Notes under the pieces: generated by a model
The model's database searches: none
The model's input: the letters and a program-made list of their open reading frames with translations, nothing else
Told to the model about the DNA's origin: nothing
Source: Datura wrightii
Lineage: Eukaryota; Streptophyta; Magnoliopsida; Solanales; Solanaceae
Assembly (NCBI GenBank): GCA_035772735.1
Contig: JASDFA010000001.1
Location: 71,946,001 to 72,010,000 of the forward strand
Direction: 5' to 3'
DNA length: 64,000 nucleotides
In this document: piece by piece, positions 54,865-64,000 of the stretch
Position numbering within the stretch: position 1 is the first letter of the stretch
Layout: each line of letters begins with the position of its first letter
Program-made: the position numbers and the translations under genes

Positions 54865-57401
54865 TGTCACGCCCAAAAACTGGGGAAGGGAGTAACTGGC
54901 ACTCAACTTAGAGGTGATTGAGAAATCGACTATATAACTTCTATAACTATATAATAAAGGACGACTAGCTCACCTGTCATTGTCTCGACGATAATAAAAG
55001 TAACTGGAAGGCTGAACAGGGTATAAAAATCTAAACTACACAACGAAAGGCTAACAAAGACACACAATCAGAACAACTATACAATTAGTCCACACAAGCC
55101 TTTAGAAAGTAATAAAATGAAATGTATATGGTAGGGGCCCAGCCTGTCCAAATTATACACAAAACCCAAAAATAAAATTACTCTAGGACATAACTCCTAG
55201 AAGAGAGAAGCATACCACTATACTACTAAACTCTAACTCCTATTGCATCGATCTGAGCCTCTACCCATACCTGCTACACAGTCTTTAATCAAATACTCAT
55301 CCAGCTAAATCAAGCAAATACTACCCTGCAGAGGGGCCTGTCTCAGAGGTCTCACAACCAAGGGACAATTACCCATCAGACGTGTTAGGTGGGTGGTGAG
55401 GTCGTAAACCTCATATTAAGAACAACTGCCCACCAAACATGCCAGGTCAGTGGTGAGGTCATAAGTCTCATATTATCAAATATGCCAAAAGACAACTGCC
55501 TACCGAATGTACCAGGTTAGTGGTGAGGCCATAAGTCTCATATCATTAAATATGACAAAGGAAAATTGCCCACCGAATGTACCAGGTTGGTGGTGAGGTC
55601 GTAAGTCTCATATCATTATAATAAATAAAATTGATAAAACTTACATTGAGCAAACCTAACATACATAACATAACAAATGAGAAATCATAGAACCCTGACA
55701 ATAAGTAGGCCTCTTTTGTAACATACAACTGCGAGTGAGTGCATATAACATGTTAAGCTAACTATTAGCAGATAAACACATATATTCTATATCATAAATA
55801 TCATAAGAAGATGCGGATGATCCAAGAGTTACAACAAGACACATAGATAAGGTTTAAAGGGTCCTTGAAAATTGAAAGCTTGCTAATTGACATTTGGCAT
55901 AAGGGAGAGGAATTAGGGATTCCTTTTTCGGCCTTACACACTTCATAACATAAATGTGAAAGGGTAAGTGACCATGGTAAGTCTTTTTTCATCTTGGTAA
56001 CTTCATTTTCCCTTATTGAGCTTAATATTGTTTCCTTAGTCTTGAGTTCGTTCACAATTTAGTGATTAGCTCTTTTACTATTTATATCAAAAAATCAAGT
56101 TCTAAATACACACAACAACACATACATCTAATATGTTGTAAGGTACCAGCTCAAGGTGCCCACAATAAGGGGAGTTCAGACTCAATTTATAATTACAACT
56201 ATAATTGTAAACAATGCATATTTTCACTTCACATTTGATCATTCATTAACTTTTTCCATTTAAGCTTGAGGTAAAGTGTTTCTAACTCTTTTGAAAAGAA
56301 TATTACATTCTTCAATATGATTTCAAAAACATATAGATACTGGTCCCTTCGGTAGAACAAAACCGTGTTAGAAAAATACAGACAATGGCACCTTTACATA
56401 CCTTATTCCGATGTGTTTCTTTAGCCAAGATTCCTCTTCAACAATCAGCCTTTTACCTCCTTAATCTATTGATTTTTATAGAAAAGATCAAGCCTAATTG
56501 TTGTAAAATATGCAACCAAAACAAATCCTCAGCTAACAACAACAACATTAGTCATCTTTTCTAACTTTTGAGGAGGAAAAAGAAGGGGGAAATTATTAAC
56601 TTCTCCTGCACTTAATCCTCACAATACAAAGTATATTCTCAGCCAAAAATACTGTCAGAATCCTAAGTGAAATGGACAAGTACTTAAGCTAAAAATAGTA
56701 CAAACGGTAGACTCTGTAGCAACAAATTTCCATAATATTTATTGGCAAGTTGATGAATTTAAAGGGGTAAAATCCTTACCTTTCTTCTTGAATTAAATAA
56801 GTATAAAAGGGGGATATATAGGAATTCCAAGAAGCTCTAAAATGCATCAAAAACTCCTCCAAAACGTGGCAAAACAAGCTCCAAAATAGCCTACTCACAC
56901 CTTGCACAACTTGCAAATGACTTCCTCACTTGTCTTGTATTATGGTTGAATTTTACTTGGTGTCTTCTCCTTCAAATTTACTGAAAATAATAGATAATAT
57001 GAAGTCCTTAAGCTCGCATCTCACTTATGGGACAGTTGAAAATGATTTCATAATACTTTAAAATATAAAGATGTCGGTCGGTGGCCACGTTGCTACTTGA
57101 CAGCGTCCCAGTAAAATGTCTATAACCTTTTACTTTGAAATATAATGGACAAGAGGTTTGATGTTCTAAAAATTATATTCAAATAATTTTAATTTGATTG
57201 GTTGTTGGACTTAGTTACTCATTGTAGATTGAGTGATATGGTAATTTAAAGTTGACCCTTACTTATAAACTTCACATACTCTTCATTTTTCCCTTCATAC
57301 ATGTTTCCTTCCTCACCTATGACCAATATACAAACCGTACTTCCCTTTAGCATAGCATACAAATATTGAATAATCACCAAAAAAATTTTTGGGGTGTAAT
57401 A
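54865..57401 (-). repeat. 3' LTR of element H
   Basis: Plus strand TGTCACGCCCAAAAACTGG to GGGGTGTAATA, about 2.54 kb; on the minus strand it begins TATTACACCCC, the TG being changed to TA. The LTR contains a 70-bp tandem repeat. The polypurine context agrees with that of element E, to which it may be related. Confidence 0.75.
55365..55631 (+). repeat. 70-bp tandem repeat, four units, in the element H LTR
   Basis: Units start at about 55365, 55422, 55492 and 55562. Each has GCCCACCGAATGTACCAGG followed by TGGTGAGGTCGTAAGTCTCA. The first unit is about 13 bases shorter. Confidence 0.85.
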
Positions 57402-57598
57402 TTCTCCCCCCTTAGAAACATTCATCCTCAAATGAGGATTAAATTCACTTAACACGTTCTAGGAACATACAACCAGAAACTTAAGATAGTAACATAGAAA
57501 ATACATACCTTGCTATCACATCGACGTCGTAAATAAGTGAGGATAATCTATCCTAATCTCCTCCTCTACTTCCCAAGTCACTTATTCAATATTGTTAT
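57402..57598 (-). other. Element H polypurine tract and end of pol
   Basis: The minus-strand polypurine tract is followed by CGAATG-like text (ATTTGAGGATGAATGTTTCT). At 57540-57598 a short reading TWEVEEEIRI resembles the last residues of a chromodomain. Too short to name. Confidence 0.4.
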
Positions 57599-59322
57599 TG
57601 TAATACCCTGAAAGTTCGTAAGACTCTATGAGAGAAATGGAAATAAGTTCTGTAGAAAAGAATTTGCATTTTGCCTTAGTATGACTCAACCAGCGAGTCA
57701 TAGGTTGGTAGTATAGATCGTAGGAAGACCTATGGACTAGGTTAGATATTTTTGTTCCCCAAACCATGCGTCCCCACAACGAGTTGTAGTATGTGGGTAC
57801 GACCCGTGATCAAGAGTCATAGCAAGTCTTTGGAGTTATCCGGTGATCGATGGTACGACTCATAGGATGGTGTTACAGATCGTAGTAAGACATTTAGGAA
57901 TATTCATAGGTTTGGAGGTTTTGGTCTTGGTCAGTATGGGAGGATACCATGAGTATTACGAGGATTGTATGACTCGAGGTACGATTTGTGGTACTGATAG
58001 AACAGTTTTCCTGCGAATTCATTAATGGTATTTCGTAAATCCTAAGCTCCTAAGCCATAAACTATGTCATTTTAGCCTTGAAAGATGTGTATCATGGGAG
58101 TTTAACCTATCCTAATTCATTCAACTCCCATGCATGAAAGGTTAGAGGGTTCTATTGAAGATCAAGCCTAGAATTCCACTAATTCTCCTCCAAATCTCTT
58201 GGGCTTTCCAAGTCAAGAGAAGAATCAGTTTATCTATGTATGTAGGGATATGAATGAGAGTTTCCTTTCACTATCATGCCCAAATTTCTCCTCAAGTTCA
58301 TGAATTCAAGTGTTGATTCAAGTGTATGATCCTATGGGATTTTATCGCAATTTCATGAAATTCTCTATGATTTATTTATGAGTCAATTCCAGACATGTTT
58401 CTAAGCATATTTTATGATCTATGGGCAGATTTTATACCAAATTTCATTATTAAATTTATGATTTTAAATTCTAGAGAATTATGCCCAATTATGCAAGTTT
58501 CATGAAAAAGTCAAGTTTATGATTCTATTATGATTGTGGTTCTCGTAAGGCCTAATTTATGATATGATTTCCTACAAGTACTCATCATGAATTTATGAAT
58601 ATCAAGTGTGGTGATCTTCTCAAGCATGTATGTTCTTCATGATTTATGAGTTTATGATTTTGGCCGACTCAGGGGCCCATATTTCATGGCTAATCATGTA
58701 TTTCAAGTATGATCAAGTATGCTATGATTACAATTATGAGTAGTTTATGAATGGTTTTGAAAACCTTGAGCCCTCATATTTATGTTATGATTATCACTGC
58801 ATGTTTGAAATGTCCTACTCTTATGAATTCTTATGCATTTCATTAGTCTGTTTAAATTTACCTTGCCGAATCAATACATTCAAAGTACTGACCGAATACT
58901 CTATGTTGTATTGTTTCATGATACAGGTCCAAGAGATCAAACTCAGCCACACCGTTAGTCCTGTTTATGTATTAGGATTTTTATCCAGTGTTAATGAGTC
59001 CTCATCTTCTGAGGACATTCAGTTTAGTTTGTTATTTTGTTATTTCAATTATAGACTTTTGTTGAGCTAGTTGGGGATGTTCTCCCATCAGCTCATCAGT
59101 TATATTAGAGGCTTTTCAGACAAAATGCAGAAAATCAACTTTTTAGTGTTGACTTGGTTTATGATTATTACATGTTTAGACTTCCGCTTATTCATGTTCA
59201 GTTTATTAGTTTTCTCTAATTTATGTTCTTTAGCTTCTATGTTCATGCCATAGGTCGATTTGGTTCCATTCATGATTTTTGGTTCCGTATCTTAGTTTGG
59301 GGTCTTAGCTCGGGTCATGAAA
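57599..59322 (+). repeat. 5' LTR of Tekay-G
   Basis: Starts TGTAATACCCTGAAAGTTCG and ends CTCGGGTCATGAAA (from TGACA), about 1.72 kb. It shares long stretches with the Tekay-A LTR, for example ATGTAGGGATATGAATGAGA and the region around CATGATACAGG, but lacks several hundred bases from the middle. Confidence 0.8.
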
Positions 59323-59326
59323 AACT

Positions 59327-59338
59327 TGATATCAGAGC
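59327..59338 (+). promoter_or_regulatory. Primer binding site of Tekay-G
   Basis: TGATATCAGAGC equals the initiator Met tRNA site TGGTATCAGAGC with a single G-to-A change. Confidence 0.85.
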
Positions 59339-59530
59339 AAAGGTGCAGTGTGTCCTAGGGTTTCTGAAAGCAGCATCAAGTAGAGTCTTTTCCAAGGGTA
59401 TGAAGCGTGCCACACTTATGGTGGATAGGCTACAAGACATTTTAGGAAATTTTCCTCATTTCGTGATTTATGTCATGTGATGAAGTATCTCTCTATCCTT
59501 CTAACTCATGCTATACTTGTTTGCAGAATC

Positions 59531-60720
59531 ATGACTCCATGTCGTATGAATGGAAGAAGGAACGAGAGAGCAAATGACCATAAGGATAGCAACGGAGATG
59601 AGCATCAACAAGTCCCACCAGCACTAGTAGGTCCTTTACTCGAACAAGTCTTTTATGCCAAGTTTAGGGCAACTTTTCAGTTTTTGGCTCAGGCCTTGAC
59701 CGCTCTAGTCAATCAGTAGGCAGTGGCTCATGTCCCGTAGAATGGGAAGGCAGCAACGGCTCGAGTTTAGGATTTCCTCAGGATAAATGCCCCATAGTTT
59801 CTTGGATTAAGAGTGGATAAGGACCCACATGAGTTTCTGGAAGAGATTCAAAACATCACCCAGATTATGGGGGTGATGGGAGAATAGAGCACAGACTTAG
59901 CCTCCTATCAGCTGAAAAGGGTTGCTTATATTTGGTACTGTCAGTGGAGGGACGATAGAGCAATGGGTTCAGTTCATATGAGCTGGGAGGAGTTCATGGT
60001 AACCTTCTTAGACAGATTCTTCACTAGGGAGTTGAGGGAGGAAAATATGGTGGAGTTCATCAAATTAATGCAAAATAATATGATAATCTAAGAGTATGCC
60101 TTGGAGTTCACCCGACTTTCAAAATATGAACCAGAGATGCTGGAAAATCAGACAGCTCGCATGAATAAGTTTGTCTATGGGGTTTCAGATTCGTTGGTCA
60201 ACGAATGTAGTACGGAAATGTTGAACAGTGATCTTGATTTCTCCCGATTGGTGATATATGCTCAACATATTGAGGCGGATCGGATGAGGGAAAGGGAGAG
60301 AGAAGCCAAGAGGGCCAGTACAGGCAGCTTGGGGTTCCCCAGCAGAGGTCCAGTGGCAGATATCATTAGCAGTTCAACCAGAGGTCATCAGCCCTGATGC
60401 CATCATCATCTAGTGTCCTATCCAGACCTCGGTGTCATCGGAGGAGCAGGGCATCAAGTTCGAGGGGATGGAGGGACACACCGATGGAGCACACCTTTCC
60501 ACTCTACGGAAAATATGGTAATAACCACATAGGAGAGTGCCTAGTTGGATTATGTGTTTGCTCCAGGTATGGGAAACCCGGGCACATACGCAGAGAGTGT
60601 CCTTTGGATAGACATGGTGCATCCACTAGTGTAGGTGGTGGACAACGTCAGCACAGGTTTTATGGCCTCTCGTCACATCAGGAGAAGGAGGTCTCTCCAG
60701 ATGTAGTAACTGGTATGTTG
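59531..60720 (+). pseudogene. Tekay-G gag
   Basis: Starts MTPCRMNGRRNERANDHKDS at 59531. Stops follow at 59717, 59738, 59768 and others, at least one where Gln is expected. The capsid is readable as LEEIQNITQIMGVMGE, WEEFMVTFLDRFFTRELREE and FTRLSKYEPEMLENQTARMN. The zinc region reads YGKYGNNHIGEC and CSRYGKPGHIRREC. Both Cys of the first knuckle pair and the second Cys of the second knuckle are Tyr, each compatible with a G-to-A change. The basic stretch RMREREREAKRA precedes it. Confidence 0.8.
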
Positions 60721-61023
60721 TGAGTATTTCATCTTGATGTGTACGCATTGTGACTCCTTATGTTTCTATTAGTTCTGAAGTTATCAAAAAATCCTGTCAA
60801 AGCCCTTCTTAGTGTCTACTCTAGTCGGTGACACTATTATAGCACGACAGGTGTATAGAAATTGCCCTATCACAATCCTTAATAAAGTCACCTCAACCGA
60901 TCTAGTAGAGTTAGACATGACTGATTTGGATGTTATCTTTGGAATGGATTGGTTGCATGCATGTTATGCCTCTGTGAATTGTATAACCCATACGGTAGAG
61001 TTCAGGTTTCCAAGTGAGCCAGT
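60721..61023 (+). pseudogene. Tekay-G aspartic protease, active site deleted
   Basis: FHLDVYAL is followed directly by bases for TPYV, so the LDPGATLSFV segment with the catalytic Asp is gone; about 28 bases are missing, causing a frameshift. The second half reads VYRNCPITILNKVTSTDLVE and MTDLDVIFGMDWLHACYASV, well preserved, up to FRFPSEPV. Here solo LTR-2 interrupts the frame. Confidence 0.75.
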
Positions 61024-63722
61024 TGTCACACCCTGCCTTGGGGGGTATGACTGGCACCTGGTGCCCTACGAGGAACTGACTGCTAGACTAGTAAGCCTAG
61101 GCACATCTGGTGCCTGGCTAGCTCTAACCCACATTTCTGGAAACAAAGGGCTATATAACGGCTGTAAACACAGCCCCCGGCCCATTGGCCTATAGCCTCC
61201 TGTACCTGCAACAACAGCTGACCAGAACATGCAACTATAGGGAACTTATACGGGCCGACAAGGCCACCATGCTGTCTAGTTGTCTATAACTCAATCACAA
61301 CGTACTGAAAAGCTACGTGACCGGCAAGGTCACCACTACTGATAAACTATGGCCCCACACGGCCATCATAAAAGAAAGCAAAAGCACTAACAGCTAACAA
61401 CTGCACGGCCTCACACGACCGGCTCAACTGACCACAGGGGAATATACAGACTGCAAGCCTCTAGGAATAGCAATAGAAATGATCGGGACAGGGCCCCGAC
61501 CTACCCATACTATATAACAACAGAAACTGAAGTACACCTCTGGAATTCAGTCTCCGGATGATAGGAGCTGAATGCTCAACGCTGACAGGAGTCACGTGGT
61601 GTCACCTGCTCGTCTATGAGTACCTGCAGGCAAGTAATGCAGCGCCCCACCGGGCGTCAGTACCGCTGGTACTGAGTATGTAAAGTAATAACTGAAAGAG
61701 ATATCTGAAATAAATAACATAACTGATGAAACTGAAATAGAAGGATAACTTAACTGTCTGATAATGTAAGTCATACCTTCTCTTTTACACTGGGAAGAAA
61801 TAGAAGTCATACCTGGAGATATATCCCTCTACTGCTGATCTACACGTATCTAACATAGCATGGCATAACATGAAATAACATAACACATCACACACAAACC
61901 TTACTCGGCCCCCATAAGTCGGGAGGTACAACCAGCACAGAATCTATACCCCTACCCCGGTCATCCCATCTCCTATAATGGCTGTAAGCATCCTGCCGGT
62001 CCCCTGGGTATGTACTTGGGCTCGCTGAGCCCCTGATTATAACTGCATCTGAGTCCGGAGGACTCCTGAATCTGCACCAGGGCGTATCCGCTCGACTGGG
62101 GTGTGTAAGGGCCGATCAAGGCACAAATATGGGGAAAAACTGGCATCCCATCTTCGTCCCCTAGCGGGACGGCATGCCACTCCGTAGAGTGACGTATCCT
62201 CGTTCTCTGGCGGACGAGTCGATACAGCTATTAACCCTGGGCGGTCATGGATGCTAGGTAATCCAACCCCAAACAATACAACGGTCTCAACTGGTAATAC
62301 TATCTATGTATCTCACATGCTGAGGCTACTAGGGGTAAAGTACCGTATATATTACATGCTGAGCTACTGATAGTAATCTGTACGTATCTGTTACGTGCTG
62401 AGGCAGGTAAATACATATAAATATGAACATAATCTCCTGCCAGACTGTACTGGGGCAAATGCTATACAAGATAGTGTTTCTGCTGAAAACTCTGCTGTTT
62501 ACTGGGTTTCTGTATACGCTATATGCTGGACTAGTGATAAAAATATGTACATGCTTAATACATGCTGAGGCTGGAAGTACAATATATATGTGTACGAATA
62601 TAGTCTTTCTGCTGAACTATGCTGTATACTGATTTTCTATAGTAACATGATTTACTATTCCTGACATACTTTCTAAACTTCATTTTAGTCTGCTATTCTC
62701 TTTCTGAAGTGCTTTACGGATACTGTACTACTTCACGGGGTTCCAACTGAACACAACAATATCTTAACATGGCATATCACATCACATAATGAGTATACTG
62801 GGCAATCTCTAACACTTGCGTTAGAATCTATATCATACTGATAGGTTTCATACACATTACAACCCAATGTTTCTCACATCGTACCAATATTCATAATAAC
62901 GCAATACTCAACTTCTGAACATTCTACTGGTCTGTAATTTATTACACTATACTGATATCACTTAACTTGCCGAAGGAAACTAACTTTACATACCTTATTC
63001 GTGAGCTATTCATCTGTCGGACGAGGCTCGGCCGATACTTCAACTGTTTTCTCCCAACTGCATTCATAAATATGTCAATCAATACTAAATACAACTTTGT
63101 TTCAAAAGGCAACGTCACTTTCGATATAGTTTATAGCCTAAACTTAGGCTTATCGAAAGCCAGAAACTCGCTATTTTTCAGAGGTCCAGAAGGGAGAAAT
63201 ATTCACTTCACAGCTAGGAACGCATAGACACTAATTTAGAGCAATTCCACTTACCTTAGCTCGGTGGCTTGACGATTCGACGGCCGTATTTTATGAAACT
63301 GAATCCGTAGGAATGCTCTCTGCTGCTAAATACCTCGGTATCTGGGATTAATTTGAGTTTGGGCAGCGTTTGGCAGCGTAATCGGATGAAAATTATATAA
63401 TTTCCTTCGTTCTTACCTTCTCACTGCCGCTTTGCTCTGTTCTCTGGAAATTTATATGTGATTAAATGATTTAACACCGAAGTGGCCTTTATATACTTGG
63501 GCCTGGACAAGGGCAACGTGTCACGGAGCCATCGCGGAGGCCTCACCTCCGTGACACGCTGCCATCGCGGAGGGGCTCTGCCTGGCTCCTCCCGCGATGG
63601 TTCGACGGGTTTCTCGTCCGATCTTTTTCCCGGGCCCTTCTACAGCACGTATGGCCTTCAGATGTGCTTAACCAACGTGCGAATAGGTCTTCTAGGTGCC
63701 GGGAATTCTATGGGGTATAACA
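61024..63722 (-). repeat. Solo LTR-2, a GC-richer chromovirus LTR
   Basis: Plus strand TGTCACACCCTGCCTTGG to CTATGGGGTATAACA, about 2.70 kb. Exact 5-bp target duplication CCAGT at 61019-61023 and 63723-63727, with protease coding resuming after it. No internal element DNA is present. It has many more CG dinucleotides than its surroundings, suggesting a younger insertion or a different family. CATGCTGAG words recur at 62317-62570, and a compound hairpin lies near the LTR start (63517-63600). Confidence 0.9.
63517..63600. repeat. GC-rich compound hairpin in solo LTR-2
   Basis: First stem: CGTGTCACGGAG (63517-63528) with CTCCGTGACACG (63547-63558), 12 perfect pairs around an 18-base loop. Second stem: CCATCGCGGAGG (63562-63573) with CCTCCCGCGATGG (63588-63600), one bulge. 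The loop of the first stem also contains CCATCGCGGAGG, so alternative pairings exist. Confidence 0.85.
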
Positions 63723-64000
63723 CCAGTCCTAGAATGGAAGGGTAGTTCAGCCGTGGTTGTAGGTCGCTTTGTTTCCTACCTTAAGGATAGAAAGATGATT
63801 TCCAATGGGGTGAGTTTACCATCTAGTTTGGGTGAAGGATGCTACATTTGAGACCCTAACTCTTTAGTGTGTCCTTGTTGTATGTGAGTATCCGGAGGTT
63901 TTCCCAGATGATCTACCAGGAGCCCCTCCTGAGTGGGAGATTGACTTTGGAATTAAACTTCCTCTCGATACGCAGCCTATATCTAATCCTCCATACTGAG
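63723..64000 (+). pseudogene. Tekay-G protease-RT linker
   Basis: Resumes with LEWKGSSAVVVGRFVSYLKD, then loses frame. Later text corresponds to CEYPEVFPDDLPG and EIDFGIDLLPDTQPIS-like linker seen in the other copies. The RT would begin just outside the window. Confidence 0.65.

Larger units (their letters stand above)
54865..57598 (-). mobile_element. Element H: minus-strand chromovirus, 3' end only
   Basis: Contains a complete 3' LTR (54865-57401), the polypurine tract on the minus strand (AAGGGGGGAGAA, 57402-57413) and about 185 bases of internal DNA. The rest is displaced by Tekay-G at 57599. It lies inside Tekay-F (junction after AAAAC, 54860-54864). Confidence 0.7.
57599..64000 (+). 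mobile_element. Tekay-G: plus-strand chromovirus 5' half, interrupted by solo LTR-2
   Basis: 5' LTR (57599-59322), primer site, gag (59531-60720), protease (60721-61023), solo LTR-2, then the protease-RT linker (63723-64000). The element continues past the window. It is inserted in element H, with GTTAT (57594-57598) as the left side of its target site. Confidence 0.8.

Noticed and set aside
55365..55631. CRISPR-like array
   Set aside because: Units are contiguous 70-bp tandem repeats without unique spacers, inside a plant LTR.
62037..62276. Minus-strand 79-residue open frame in solo LTR-2
   Set aside because: It lies within a defined LTR, has no known domain, and reflects the higher GC content.
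61024..63722. Solo LTR-2 as a host gene or CpG-island promoter
   Set aside because: It has exact LTR ends and a CCAGT target duplication in the middle of protease coding DNA.
1..64000. tRNA or rRNA genes
   Set aside because: The only tRNA-like matches are short primer binding sites complementary to initiator Met tRNA; no cloverleaf or rRNA core sequence was noticed by eye. A tRNAscan/Infernal run was not possible.

Overview
The window is plant nuclear DNA built almost entirely of nested, decayed LTR retrotransposons. I see no host protein gene, rRNA, tRNA or CRISPR array. Two Ty3/Gypsy groups dominate. Chromoviruses of the Tekay/Del type have LTRs that start TGTWATACCCC or TGTTACACC and end in a TGACA-like terminus, an initiator-Met-tRNA primer site, and a chromodomain at the end of pol. 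Tat/Athila-type elements have LTRs that start TGATG and end in TCA, a conserved tract just before the LTR, and an extra ORF downstream of pol. The repertoire and wording of the proteins suggest a Solanaceae genome such as pepper or potato; this is recognition from memory, not a search result. Element names (Tekay-A, Tat-B and so on) are labels for this window only.

Block 1 (1-35729) reads as a Russian doll. The 3' end of Tat-C (32670-35729) is the target of Tat-B (16803-32669). Tat-B in turn carries three insertions: Tekay-A (its 3' part, 4164-16802), solo LTR-1 (19173-22094, exact 5-bp target duplication TCTAT), and Tekay-C (25834-31925). Tekay-A itself carries Tat-A (only its 3' end is visible, 1-4163) and the complete minus-strand Tekay-B (4505-13947, flanked by GTACT/GTACA).

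Block 2 (35730-64000) begins with a 0.95-kb promoter-like island of unknown origin. It continues with Tekay-D (5' LTR to RT, then cut off), an AT-rich antisense Tat/Athila-like fragment, and a chromovirus LTR (LTR-J) split by the old element E (42911-51689). After that come minus-strand Tekay-F, element H (54865-57598, minus), Tekay-G (57599 to the window end, plus) and solo LTR-2 (61024-63722, exact target duplication CCAGT), each inserted in the one before.

All coding regions are broken. Stops, frameshifts and lost catalytic or zinc-binding residues are common, many of them compatible with C-to-T decay. Examples are missing zinc-knuckle ligands in four gag copies, RT active-site changes in Tekay-D and Tekay-F, and loss of the protease active site in Tekay-G. 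The most interesting non-routine signals are: (i) a 320-bp segment in the Tekay-A LTR, nearly identical to a piece of solo LTR-1 4 kb away and bounded by a 45-bp duplication, as expected of templated break repair; (ii) dense short imperfect palindromes near the LTR 5' ends, with ACGASTCGT-type motifs shared by the unrelated Tat and Tekay lineages; (iii) a Tat extra ORF preceded by what looks like its own leader with an intron; and (iv) a GC-rich compound hairpin in solo LTR-2.
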